From contig CM069602.1 of the NCBI GenBank assembly GCA_035771175.1, positions 13,601,116 to 13,665,115 on the forward strand: DNA of 64,000 nucleotides. Direction: 5' to 3'. The notes beneath the pieces are model-generated. The model saw only the letters and a program-made list of their open reading frames with translations, had not been told where the DNA came from and searched no databases. The DNA comes from Paratinospora sagittata. Its lineage: Eukaryota; Streptophyta; Magnoliopsida; Ranunculales; Menispermaceae. The position numbers were made by a program, and so were the translations under genes. Shown piece by piece: positions 47,515-58,199 of the stretch. Within the stretch, counting starts at the first letter, position 1. Each line of letters starts with the position of its first letter.

Positions 47515-48389
47515 AGACAACCCCCAACAACGCCAATGTGCTCATGCAACATCTTCTCGCATCTTCTCTTTAGCTATTCTACCAGTAGCAATCCACGCAC
47601 AATGCACTAATTTCCTGAGAGATAGTAGGGGAGTGAGCTAAAAGCCCAATGGGTCTTCCTGAAGTCCCCACGCTTTATACAAAACGTTAGTACACGTAGT
47701 AAACTATTCATCACAATCTCACAAGCAAAATAATCAATTCAATCGTATGGCCATAATAATAATAATGAATTTGTCAGCATAGGATATTTCCACATCAGGT
47801 ATACCTTTTTTGGTTATATTTTGCTCTCAGCATGGGCCAACCAACACCTAGTTCTCAGGCTTACACAATACAACATAATATGAACAATACATAACTAAAG
47901 AAATGTATAAAGAACAAGAACTTAAAGAATCATTCCCACCTTAAATTTGCTATAATCTCCTTATTGTGATACCCGCAACAATTTCTTTAGAGTTTCACCT
48001 TACTAAAATTTCAGAGAGCTTAAACTGAAATATGTTTTTAACTAACCTGAGCCCCTATTTATAGGGGTTTAATATTGTATGTCCCCATTTTGCCCTTAAC
48101 CTATTTGAATAATTACAAGTCGGCAAAATTACAGTTTTCCCTCGGTGTACATTACTATTTTGCCCTCTGTGTAAAATTACCGTTTTGCCCTTGGTGTAGA
48201 TTTTTCTTTTTGCCCTTGGTTGTTTCTAGTATTTATAGGTTGGATAAATTTACCAAATTGCCCTCGCATTTAATGGTAATTTTGAATTCTGTGAATTTAT
48301 TATTTTGCACCATAAATTTTCTTCTAGTATTTTCTAATTTAGTTGTTTTTTGGTAGGATTCTAGGGTTGTGGATTTTTATAGTATTACA
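47515..48389 (-). repeat. Chromovirus LTR, inverted copy
   Basis: On the minus strand starts TGTAATACTATAAAAATCC (at 48389) and ends GGGGGTTGTC (47515). It is near-identical in inverse to 52637-53472. It contains repeated GGGCAAAAYGGTAATTTTAC-like phrases and a CCCCTATTTATAGGGG promoter-like palindrome at about 48052-48067. The purine tract (minus: AAGGAGGGTAGAT) lies just outside at about 48390-48402. Confidence 0.88.
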
Positions 48390-48427
48390 ATCTACCCTCC
48401 TTATTGAAATTTCGTCCTCGAAATTTG

Positions 48428-49561
48428 CTAATAAAATAAAAAGTTACCTCTATCCTCGTGATCAAAATTGAGGAGTCTTAATATGTCTTCATTATCTTCA
48501 ACTTCCTCATAAAGTTGGCTCGGGATTTCCCATGTTGATGGAGGATTTTCGGTTGCACTTTCCATGGTTGAAATCATCTGTGGTAGAGGAGGAGGTTGAT
48601 ATACTACTAGATCATACCAACCATTCCATTCTTGCATCATACCCGGCTGAGGTTCCTCGCAGTCAGTATACAATGGTATGGTTGGTTCACACCAACTCAT
48701 GGTCGGTGGTAGTGGAGGGAGTTCTGCCCAACCCATGACTGGTGGTGGTGGAGGGGGCTCTACCCAACCCATGGCTAGTGGTGGTGGAAGGAGTTCTATC
48801 CAACCCATAACTGGTGGTAGTGGCGGGGGTTCTACCCAACCCATAACTGGTGGTGGTGGGGTGATTCGTTCCAAATCATGGTTTGTGGTGATGGTGATGG
48901 TTCAAACCATGCCATAGAGGGTGGTAGTGGTGGGGATTCAACCCAAATTGCATTTGGTTCCTGAAATATTGGTGACGGTGTCTAATAGGTATCCTGAATT
49001 GGTAGGATTGGTTCCATTCGTGTGGGTGAATGAATTAATTTCTCCCAATACCACTCTTGACTTGGTGTGATAAATGGTGCATTTGGGCTTCGTATCGGAG
49101 TGAACATCATGGGGTCATCGGTGGCTCCAGGTGATAATGAGAGATTTTTCCATTCCGGCGGGGGTACTAGGTGAGATGGGTGAAGAGGGCATATTAAATG
49201 TGAAAGGTTCAGGGATGGGAAGTACTCGCATTCGTGGTTTTGTTTTTGTTTTCTTTCTTTTGCTCCTTCTTGGCTTACTGGATTCAGCTTGATGGATGTT
49301 TGAGGCTTGTTCACTATTAGGCAGTGAATAGGTTTGATCGGGGTATGCGTCAGCTGGTAAAAACAGAAACTCGTTACTCCCATCTTCTAGCTCATTTGCC
49401 TCGTAATTGGTTATATGCTCTGGCTCCATCTGCAAAATGATAACTTTTATAACACATACACAAGTGATAAAAGAATTACATACCATGTTGAATTCGTTTA
49501 TAAAATAGAGCATAGTATGAGATTTTTTATTTTTTTTATTTTTTGCTGGCGAATACATCAT
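48428..49561 (-). pseudogene. Extra ORF downstream of pol, inverted copy (proline-rich)
   Basis: Between the chromodomain stop and the LTR there is a minus-strand reading region of about 370 codons with one or more frameshifts. The N-terminal part contains MEPEHITNYEANELEDGSNE and a basic RRSKRKKTKTKPRMR stretch. The C-terminal part carries tandem repeats of the type VMGWVEPPPPPP (about 48690-48870) and ends with an acidic tail (EEVEDNEDILRLLNFDHEDR). I do not recognise the product. Conservation in a second copy (51480-52598) argues that it was a genuine gene of this retrotransposon. Confidence 0.6.
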
Positions 49562-49573
49562 TATCGAAATAGC

Positions 49574-50789
49574 TTAATTACTAAACAAATGAGGGTATTT
49601 TTCTTGTAGTGAGCTTTCTAATTCCCATGTGGCTTCTTTTGTTCCATGATTATTCCATAAGACCTTAACTAATGGTATAGTCTTTTTCCTTAATTGTTGC
49701 ATTTTTCTATCTAGAATCTTAACTGGTTGTTCTACATAAACATTTTCAGGTTGTTTCCAATTTAGTACTGCTTCCACTTTGGCAAGATCTATTTCAACTC
49801 CTTTTTCCGACACTACATGCCCCAAGAAATTTATTTTATGGTTCCAAAATTCGCATTTATTACATTTTGCATATAATTGGTGATCCTTGAGTGTTTCTAA
49901 CACTATCCTCAGGTGTTCTCGGTGTTCAGCTTCAGTAGTTGAGTAGATTAATATGTCATCTACGAAAACTTCTACAAAACGATCCAAATATGGACGAAAC
50001 ACTCGATGCATTAAATCCATAAAGGCAGCTGGTGCATTTGTTAACCCAAACAACATCACCGAAAATTTGTAGTGTTCATACCGAGTTCTAAAGGCGGTCT
50101 TGTGTATGTCGGACTCTTTGACACGTAGTTGATGGTATCTTGAGCGTAAATCAATCTTTGAAAAATATTTTGCTCCTCGCAATCGATCAAAAAGATCATT
50201 TATTATGGGAAGTGGATATTTATTCTTGATTGTAACACTGTTTAATTTTCGATAATCTACGCACATTCGTAAAGAACCATCCTTTTTCTTTACGAAGAGT
50301 ACCAAAGCTCCCCAAGGTGAGGTGTTTTTTTATGATAAATCCTTTTCCTTCTAATTCTCTAAGTTGTTTGTCCAATTCCACCAGCTCGATGTGAGCCATT
50401 CGATAAGGTGGAATAGACACTGGATTGGTTTCTGGAAGAAGTTTGATTTCGAAATCAAATTCTTGTACTGGTGGTAGTCCCGGTAAATCTTCTAGGAATA
50501 TAGTAGGAAATTCCTGTACCATACTAATTTCATTTAGTGTGAGAGGTTGCACAGTTTCATTTTCTTCCTCGTGGAGGAAATCTTTCAATTGTACGCCCCC
50601 CGAACGTTGTTCGAACAGTGACGCGGTGATCGGCTTTGGTGGTCGTGACTTCGATCCTGAAATCTTTAATATAGTTTTATCTGGACGAGTTATGTATACT
50701 CTTTTGTTGAGGCAATCCACAGTTGCATGATGCGGTGTTAGCCAATTCATGCCTAAGATTACATCAAAATCTTCTAGCGGTATGACTAA
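49574..50789 (-). pseudogene. Chromovirus protease/RT fused to chromodomain tail, inverted copy
   Basis: Minus strand, from 50789 down: protease end (MNWLTPHHATVDCLNKRV), RT N-terminus, a frameshift near 50320, then RT (FVDDILIYS at about 49950) as far as [11 protein letters not shown]. That joins directly to [20 protein letters not shown] and [17 protein letters not shown], a chromodomain-type C-terminus. RNase H and integrase core are cleanly missing. The stop is at 49574-49576. Confidence 0.85.
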
Positions 50790-51062
50790 TTCCTCTCAAT
50801 ACCACTCTTGACTTGGTGTGATAAATGGTGCATTTGGGCTTCCTACCGAAGTGAACATCATGGGGTCATCGGTGGCTCTAGGTGATAACGAGGGATTTCT
50901 CCATTCCGGTGGGGTACTAGGTGAGATGGGTGAAGAGGGCATACTAAATGTGAAAGGTTCAGGGATGGGAAGTACTCGCACTCGTGGTTTTGTTTTTATT
51001 TTCTTTCGTTTGCTCTTTCTTGGCTTATTGGATTCAGCTTGATGGATGTTTGAGGCTGATTC
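50790..51062 (-). pseudogene. Third partial copy of the extra ORF
   Basis: Minus-strand fragment matching 49036-49310: SPNAPFITPSQEWY, then RVLPIPEPFTF. It sits at the centre of the palindrome and abuts a short (TA) run and the plus-strand arm at about 51066-51088. Confidence 0.75.
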
Positions 51063-51088
51063 ACTATATATATATATATGTAAACAAA

Positions 51089-51466
51089 TTAATCTACTCG
51101 ACTACTGAAGCTGAACACCGAGAACACCTGAGGATAATGTTAGAAATACTCAAGGATCACCAATTATATGCAAAATTTAATAAATGCGAATTTTGGAACC
51201 ATAAAATAAATTTCTTGAGGCATGTAGTGTCGGAAAAAGGAGTTGAAATAGATCCTGCCAAAGTGGAAGCAGTACTAAATTGGAAACAACTTGGAAATGT
51301 TTATGTAGAACAACCAGTTAAGATTCTAGATAGAAAAATGCAACAATTAAGAAAAAAGACTATACCATTAGTCAAGGTCTTATGGAATAATCATGGAACA
51401 AAAGAAGCCACATGGGAATTAGAAAGCTCACTACAAGAAAAATACCCTCATTCGTTTAGTAATTAA
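51089..51466 (+). pseudogene. Chromovirus RT C-terminus fused to chromodomain tail, plus copy
   Basis: Begins [14 protein letters not shown] inside the RT active-site region, runs to [12 protein letters not shown], and joins [11 protein letters not shown] at the same position as the inverted copy, then ends [16 protein letters not shown]. The identical RT-chromodomain junction in both copies means the deletion predates the duplication. Confidence 0.88.
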
Positions 51467-51479
51467 GCTATTTCGACAA

Positions 51480-52598
51480 TGATGTATTCGCCAGCAAAAA
51501 ATAAAAATAAAAAAAAATCTCATACTATGCTCTATTTTATAAACGAATTCAACATGGTATGTAAATCTTTCATCACTTGTGTATGTGTTATAAAAAGTTA
51601 TCATTTTGCAGATGGAGCCAAAGCATATAACCAATTACGAGGCAAATGAGCCAGAAGATGGGAGTAACAAGTTTTTGTTTTTACCAGCTGACGCATACCC
51701 CGATCAGACCTATTCACTGCCTAATAGTGAACAAGCCTCAAACATCCATCAAACTGAATCCAAGGAGCAAAAGAAAGAAAACAAAAACAAAACCACAAAT
51801 GCGAGTACTTCCCATCCCTGAACCTTTCACATTTAATATGCCCTCTTCACCCATCTCACCTAGTACCCCCGCCGGAATGAAAAAACCTCTCGTTATCACC
51901 TGGAGCCACCGATGACCCCATGATGTTCACTCCGATACGAAGCCCAAATGCACCATTTATCACACCAAGTCAAGAGTGGTATTGGGAGAAATTAATTCAT
52001 TCACCCACACGAATGGAACCAATCCTACCAATTCAGAATACCTATTGGACACCGTCACCAATATTTCAGGAACCAAATGCAATTTGGGTTGAATCCCCAC
52101 CACTACCACCCTCTATGGCATGGTTTGAACCGTCACCATCACCACAAACCATGATTTGGAACGAATCACCCACCACCACCAGTTATGGGTTGGGTAGAAC
52201 CCCCGCCACCACCACCAGTTATGGGTTGGATAGAACCCCTTCCACCACCACTAGCCATGGGTTGGGTAGAGCCCCTTCCACCACCACCAGTCATGGGTTG
52301 GGCAGAACTCCCTCCACTACCACCGACCATGAGTTGGTGTGAACCAACCATACCATTGTATACTGACTGCGAGGAACCTCAGCCAGGTATGATGCAAGAA
52401 TGGAATGGTTGGTATGATCTAGAATATCAACCTCCTCCTCTACCACAGATGATTTCAACCATGGAAAGTGTAATCGAAAATCCTCCATCACCATGGGAAA
52501 TCCCGAGCCAACTTTATGAGGAAGTTGAAGATAATGAAGACATATTAAGACTCCTCAATTTTGATCACGAGGATAGAGGTAACTTTTTATTTTATTAG
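51480..52598 (+). pseudogene. Extra ORF downstream of pol, plus copy (proline-rich)
   Basis: Contains MEPKHITNYEANEPEDGSNK (from 51612), PFTFNMPSSPISPSTP, and the repeats VMGWIEPLPPP, LAMGWVEPLPPPP, VMGWAELPPLPP (from about 52185), with tail EEVEDNEDILRLLNFDHEDR ending at 52598. At least two frameshifts (about 51760 and 52180). ATG|GTATGT (51556) and TTTTGCAG (51611) could bound a short 55-bp intron, but in the inverted copy the frame is open through it. Function unknown. Confidence 0.6.
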
Positions 52599-52636
52599 CA
52601 GATTTTGAGGACGGAATTTCAATAAGGAGGGTTGAT

Positions 52637-53472
52637 TGTAATATTATAAAAATCCACAACCCTAGAATCCTACCAGAAAACAACTAGATTAAGAAATCCT
52701 AGAAGAAAATTTAAGGGGCAAAATAATATATTCACAGAATTCGTAATTACCATTAAAGTGCGAGGGCAATTTGGTAAATTTATTTAATGGTAAATACTAG
52801 AAACAACCAAGGGCAAAAAGATAAATCTACACCAAGGGCAAAACGGTAATTTTACACAAAGGGCAAAATAGTAATTATTCAAATAGGTTAAAGGCAAAAT
52901 GCGGACATGAAATTTTGAACCCCTATATATAGGGGCTCAGGTTAATTAAAAACATATTTTAGTTTAAACTCTCTAGAATTTCGGTAAGGTAAAACTCTAA
53001 AGAAATTGTTGCGGGTATCACAATAAGGAGATTATAGCAAATTTAAGATGGGAATGATTTTTTAAGTTCTTGTTCTTTATACATTTCTTTAGTTATGTAT
53101 TGTTCGTATTATGTTGTATTGTGTAAGCCTGAGAACTGGGTGTTGGTTGGCCCACGCTGAGAGCAAAATGCAACCAAAAAAGATATACCTGATGTGGAAA
53201 TATCCTATGCTAACAAATTCATTATTATCATTATGGCCATATGATTGAATTGATTGTTTTGCTTGTGAGACTGTGATGAATAGTTTAATACGTGTACTAA
53301 TGTTTTGTATAAAGCGTGGGGACTTCACGAAGACCCACTGGGCTTTTAGCTCACTCCACTACTATTTCTCAGGAAATTAGTCCACTGTGCGTGGATTGCT
53401 GCTGGTAGGATAGCTAAAGAGAATATGCGAGAAGATGTTGCATGAGCACGTTGGCGTTGTTGGGGGTTGTCA
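52637..53472 (+). repeat. Chromovirus 3' LTR, plus copy
   Basis: Preceded by the purine tract AATAAGGAGGGTTGAT. Starts TGTAATATTATAAAAATCC and ends GGGGGTTGTCA. It contains TATATAGGGGCTCAGG at about 52924, a likely promoter/transcription start. Homologous in inverse to 47515-48389. Confidence 0.88.
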
Positions 53473-53568
53473 GATGTATAAATATGGTTATATATATATA
53501 AGTTAAGTGATAATAATATAAATAAGCCTCTGCTTACCTATCTGTCTATCTATCTGTCTATCTATCTA

Positions 53569-53638
<70 letters not shown>

Positions 53639-53656
53639 GTCTATTAATTACATCTT

Positions 53657-53688
<32 letters not shown>
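53473..53688. repeat. (TCTA)n and (TA)n microsatellites
   Basis: A TCTA/TGTC-type run (about 53535-53573) followed by long (TA)n tracts (about 53574-53633 and 53659-53685). Confidence 0.92.
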
Positions 53689-53692
<4 letters not shown>

Positions 53693-53930
53693 AAAGGCAG
53701 TAGGGGTAAAATAAGTGGCTCTATCAGCCATGTACTAACAACCATGTATATATAAGTATGTATGTAAATGAGAAATTTAATAAAGAGAAGTTTTTGAGAA
53801 TTTGGTATATTTGTGCGCCCAATTTGGGTAAGTGTTGACATAATTTTGACATTGTCATTGCCTACATCTGGATCACAAGATTACAAGTGTGAAAAGGAAA
53901 AATGAAAAAATTACAAATTGGAGTGTTACA
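53686..53930 (-). repeat. Right terminal inverted repeat of the composite
   Basis: Ends ATTGGAGTGTTACA. Reverse complement of 43242-43487, followed by TCAAG. Confidence 0.88.
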
Positions 53931-54395
53931 TCAAGTGGGAGAGTGTTTCTCGAGTATTATATGATAGGCGCATCCCATTGAAGTTAAAAGGGAAAATTGT
54001 ATAAAGTTGCTATTTGGCCAACTGTGCTATATTGTACAGAATGTTGGGCAATTAAAAAACATGTTAACAAACTAAGTGTAACAGAAATGCGAATGCTAAG
54101 GTGGATATGTGGTAAAATTGGAAATGAGCATATTCAAGAAATGGTAGGGGTAGCTCCAATTGGAGATAAAATGAGAGAGAACCGACTAAGATGGTTTGGA
54201 CACATACAACGCAGGCCTTTAGATGCACCAATCAAGAAGAGTGACTTATTAACACTAGGTGGAGGTAGACCTAAAATAAACAGAGATAATTAAGAAAGAT
54301 CTAACTTTTTCTCTCAATGCAGCGGAGTGGAGGAAGCAGATTCATGTAGCCAACCACATGTAGTTGGGAAACAGTGTAGTTGAGTTGAGCGTCAT
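53931..54395 (+). pseudogene. RTE-type LINE, 3' piece
   Basis: Continues the LINE split at 43241: VLYCTECWAIKKHVNKLSVT, EMRMLRWICGK and RENRLRWFGHIQRRP are signature phrases of the C-terminal end of plant RTE reverse transcriptases. A frameshift lies near 53990. It ends around 54395 after a TAGTTGAGTTGAG stretch typical of RTE tails. Confidence 0.88.
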
Positions 54396-54825
54396 TCCTT
54401 CTTTTTTTATTTTTCTAGGTTCTAAACCTGGACAAGAATGTGCATCACTGGCAATCATCCTATGATCTTGAAGACTCTCAAGAAGTTGTTAGAAAGTTAT
54501 GACTCCTTGAAGGCATATTACTTTCTGGCCATGCACTTAAATTTTGAATCTTTCCATAGAACATGGAGAAAAAATGAATTGACACTACAAATATTGTGAC
54601 TAGAGAATTTGCAGTCTTTACTTGTTCAAGTGCACCCAGGAAGACCATTATAATTGAATGAAACCAATTGTAGAGATAAGAGCATATTTAATTTTAGTGT
54701 CTAATGCATTAAAGATTTATCTATTTAGTTTTACTGTGAGGCAAGAAACAATAAATTACTTTTCAATATACGTTTATCCAAGTTAAAAGAGTATTTTGTT
54801 TTTTCTACATCTATTTTGTTTTCAG

Positions 54826-55217
54826 ATCTTCCACTCAATAAGGAACCTCTTGACTGGACTACAAGAATGAAGATTGCAGCTGGTGCAGCCAAGGGCCTGG
54901 AGTATTTGCACGACGGAGCAAACCCTCCTGTGATTTGTAGGAACTTCAAATCAGCCAACATCCTTCTTGATGAAGGATATCATCCAAAGTTGTCTGATTT
55001 TGGACTTGCAAAACTAGGACCCGTCGGTGATAAGACTCATATCTCCACCAGAGTGATGGGAACTTACGGCTATTGTGCTCCCGAATATGCTATGACTGGT
55101 CAACTTAGTACCAAGGCCGACATCTACAGCTTTGGTGTTGTCTTGCTTGAGTTGATCACAGGTCGTAAAGCCATTGACAATACCCGATCTCATGGAGAGC
55201 ATAATCTGGTTGCTTGG
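54826..55217 (+). CDS. RLCK-VII/PBL-like kinase, exon 4 (catalytic loop, activation segment)
   Basis: Encodes [20 protein letters not shown], the catalytic loop, [35 protein letters not shown] and [17 protein letters not shown]. The catalytic loop reads [13 protein letters not shown] where the family has VIYRDLKSSNILL, so the catalytic-base aspartate is asparagine, with two flanking changes. The magnesium-binding DFG and the APE motif are intact. Phosphotransfer should be lost or much weakened, making this a likely pseudokinase or a gene in decay. Ends GCTTGG|GTAATT. Confidence 0.9.
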
Positions 55218-55309
55218 GTAATTACTTCTTCTCTCATCTTATTCTAATTTAAGGAACATTTCTCGTAAATTCAATATCAACATAAGATAGTATCTTCTTA
55301 TATTATTAG

Positions 55310-55687
55310 GCTCGACCACTATTCAAAGACCGCAGAAATTTTCCCAAGATGGCCGACCCATTACTGCAAGGTCGTTATCCTATGCGAGGCCTTTACCAGG
55401 CTCTTGCGGCTGCTGCAATGTGTTTGCAAGAGCAAGCAGCAATTCGGCCACCCATAGCAGATGTTGTGACTGCTCTCACATACTTAGCTTCCCAAGACTA
55501 TGACCCAGATGGATCTTCAACTCAAACTAACAGAGTTGGGCCATCTACCCTCATGGAGAAGGAGAACCAAAATAGACAAGAAGTTGGGCACAGTGGAAGA
55601 AGTCATGATTCACCATCCCACCTTCACCAAGATTCTCTGGCTTATGGAGGCGAAATGGGCAGTGGTTCCGGGAAGAAATGGAGCTAG
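55310..55687 (+). CDS. RLCK-VII/PBL-like kinase, last exon
   Basis: 125 codons and stop. Starts [20 protein letters not shown] (kinase subdomain [17 protein letters not shown]) and ends in a polar tail with GSGSGKKWS. Joined in phase 0 to exon 4 through a 92-bp intron. The uninterrupted frame across exons 2-5 argues the gene was under selection until recently. RLCK-VII kinases normally relay immune and developmental receptor signals at the plasma membrane. This one lacks the catalytic Asp and a visible N-myristoylation site. Confidence 0.9.
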   Translation, partial: ARPLFKDRRNFPKMADPLLQGRYPMRGLYQALAAAAMCLQEQAAIRPPIADVVTALTYLASQDYDPDGSSTQTNRVGPSTLMEKENQNRQEVGHSGRSHDSPSHLHQDSLAYGGEMGSGSGKKWS

Positions 55688-56783
55688 AATGAATTGGAGA
55701 TTCCAAAGAATTTGAACTGTGATCTTGACAGAGAGCCGGCAGTGGCAGAAGCAAGAAATACGGTGCTGTGGGCTTTGTTTTGATGTTGCAATGGTTTTCC
55801 CATATATCACATTCCTCTAGTATCTGTATGAATTCCAGACTTGGTCATGTTATTGGCTTAATACAAAAGAGAGTTTATTTTCATTATGTTCCTGAAACTT
55901 TGATTTGTGCTTTTACTCTGATTCCCGAAACTTCTTATTTGGTCATGTTATTGATTCATAAAATTCTTTGTATCTGTTTAATTTTATCATTTTTTTTTTC
56001 CTTTTACTTCCAAAAACCCATAGATAAGATTATGGGTTTTGACACCCATTTATTTACAATTCTCTATGTAGTCATCAAAGGCAGACTTGTGGAATGCTTG
56101 AAAAATATGAGGAGCAAAGATTTCCTTCCATTGATAAGAATTTACAACTCAAATTCATATAGATGGCAAAAGAATTTCCCCTACTTGAGTACTTGACCCA
56201 TATATACGGTAATTTATGGAAAGCACTATGGTGGGTACGGTGACCATTGAATACACAATTTTTTCAATCATTCAACTACTGAAAGCATGTTTTGAAGTAA
56301 TATAAACAGTAGTCCCAATCAAAATTGTAGGAAACATCAAAATAAAGTTGAGACCATTATGGTCTGTGCAGAGTGTGTGATAGTCACCAATGTCCTTGCA
56401 GATGATCCTCAGAGCTAATTAATTTCTTTTATACCTCTAAAATGTTTTGGTGGAAGTCACTGTGAACCTGTCTCGGGTGAGCTTTTGGCTACTGAAAAAG
56501 AAACACAAAGATTAATGTAAAACCCATTTGCAAGTGAATAATCTTCATGCAATAATACATTAGAGATAGGATATCATGCAAGCATGCCAAAAACCCTCAA
56601 CCAAATAGCTTGGAAATTGGGGTAAAATTGTACAGCACATGGCCCTGCTAAATGAAGAAAAAAGAACATGGGATACTGGACATATTTTATAAATCATTCT
56701 CAAAATTAAGATAAAGCAACCGAAGAGAGTATATAACCAAAGATATCACCAGATGCCACTAAGATGAAAAAAGATACCTTGCT
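55688..56783. other. Downstream of the RLCK gene
   Basis: Probable 3' UTR at first, then intergenic. No gene supported. Confidence 0.45.
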
Positions 56784-58197
56784 TTATATGGAGCAGCCTT
56801 TATGCCAAAGGGAAATGTTGTGTATTAAGGAAAGAGTAAATTCATACAAAAATTCATTCCAACGTAGTGATAGAGCCTTACTGCCTAACTTATGAGCTAT
56901 AAAATCCTCCTTTCTAGGAATATGGCGGAATGATATAGGAGAGTGCTGCTGCTGGACCATAAAACGAATAGCTTGAATCACTGGATCAGCATGACCCAAG
57001 GAACCTGCTGCTGAAATAATTTCTTTTACTACCCAATAAGTCATCAGAGCAAACCAAAACAGAGTGACATGAGATATCAGGATACACAGTTAAACCATGT
57101 AGTATGGCTTGAGCTTCAGCAACCTCCACTGATAAAGATCTGCCAATGACCTTACTCTCTACCCATCTAAGACAACCCCTCTCGTCAAGAAAGACACATC
57201 CTATACCAGCACGACGAGACAACAGGCTCCAAGCTGCATCCGTAAGAAGAGTCCAGCCCGGACCAAAGATGGTGATGCTCGAGGTTGAAGAAATAGGGGG
57301 CTGGGGCAACCTGTCAGAAGAGATGCTCTTTAGGAATTCATTAAAGTGCCTGTTAGTGTTTTGGACAGCTGCTATAGGAGATGGATTGATATCTTGAAAC
57401 ACCTTTCTGTTTCTAGCCTTCCATATGTGCCAAAGGCCAAAGATCAGCCACAACAAATTAGAATTTACTTCATTTTCTGATCCAAAGGCTTCCAATAGGA
57501 CATCCCAAACTTCCAAGAACGAAGATCGCTGAATTTGAGAAAAATTAAGATTCAAGATAGATCCAAACCATAAAGCTCTGGAAAATTGGCATGTAAAGAA
57601 AAGATGGATAAGATCCTCTTGGCTTTCATAGCATAATGGGCATATGGTATCTGTCTTCATTCCCCTTCTGTTAAGGGATGTCTTTAAAGGCAGAAATTCA
57701 TTAGCACATTTCCATAAAAAATGTTTTAAGCTTATTGGGAATCTTTAAACTCCAAACCCTGTTCCAGATGTTCCTTTGATGATACTGCTTGCTAGAGGAT
57801 CCCCCACAAGAATTATTAAGAGCACCTTCATTAGATAGTTGTTGGGCCAAATCATACCCAGATTTTACATTGTAGGCTCCAGATTTTGAAAAGTGCACAC
57901 CCATTGATCCTCCATGAGGTGTTGGCTAATAGGAATAGATAAAATTAATTCTGCTTCTTCCTTTGAGAATAGAGAGTTGATGAGGTCGAAGTTCCAATTC
58001 CTCTGATTTGCACCAATAATATCAGCTACTATATATACAGTAGAATTCCTTGGCGAGAGGATCTTAAATGTGAGTGGTCGGGAATCCATGGATCCTCCCA
58101 TATGTTAATAGAATACCCTGAACCAACGCGCTTCCTAATGCCATAACATAGGAGCTTTCGACCTTCTAAAAGACTTCTCCAACCCCATCAGGATGCC
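56784..58197 (-). pseudogene. L1-type LINE, 3' part of ORF2 (zf-RVT and RNase H)
   Basis: On the minus strand from 58197 down: [51 protein letters not shown], the zf-RVT finger ICPLCYESQEDLIHLFFTC (about 57640-57590), WHIWKARNRKVF, and the RVT_3 RNase H region (LLTDAAWSLLSRRAGIG, LSVEVAEAQAILHGL; then FRHIPRKEDFIAHKLGSKAL). Several frameshifts and stops. The RT core is absent (5'-truncated at about 58197, where a copia fragment begins). Confidence 0.85.
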
Positions 58198-58199
58198 TG

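Larger units (their letters stand above)
43242..53930. mobile_element. 10.7-kb composite insertion with inverted termini and 5-bp duplication
   Basis: Left arm 43242-43487 starts TGTAACACCCAATTTGTA. Right arm 53686-53930 is its reverse complement with few mismatches. Exact TCAAG duplications flank both sides (43237-43241, 53931-53935). Both arms lead inward into (TA)n. The interior consists of rearranged chromovirus segments: (+) 43521-47514; (-) 47515-50789; (-) 50790-51062; (+) 51089-53472. Because the ends are inverted, not direct, this is not a normal LTR element. One reading is a foldback element into whose TA-rich centre a chromovirus cluster inserted. Confidence 0.8.
41954..54825 (+). 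other. 12.9-kb intron of the RLCK gene, filled with transposons
   Basis: Bounded by a GT at 41954 and the acceptor GTTTTCAG at 54825, with compatible phases (1 and 1). It contains an RTE LINE fragment (42845-43241 and 53931-54395) split by a 10.7-kb composite element (43242-53930). The flanking 41954-42844 and 54396-54825 are ordinary AT-rich intron. The intron reading is inferred from exon continuity; whether splicing across it occurs is unknown. Confidence 0.7.

Noticed and set aside
48532..48917. Gly-rich ORFs antisense to the proline-rich retroelement gene
   Set aside because: Gly-rich runs are the shadow of the Pro-rich codons on the other strand.
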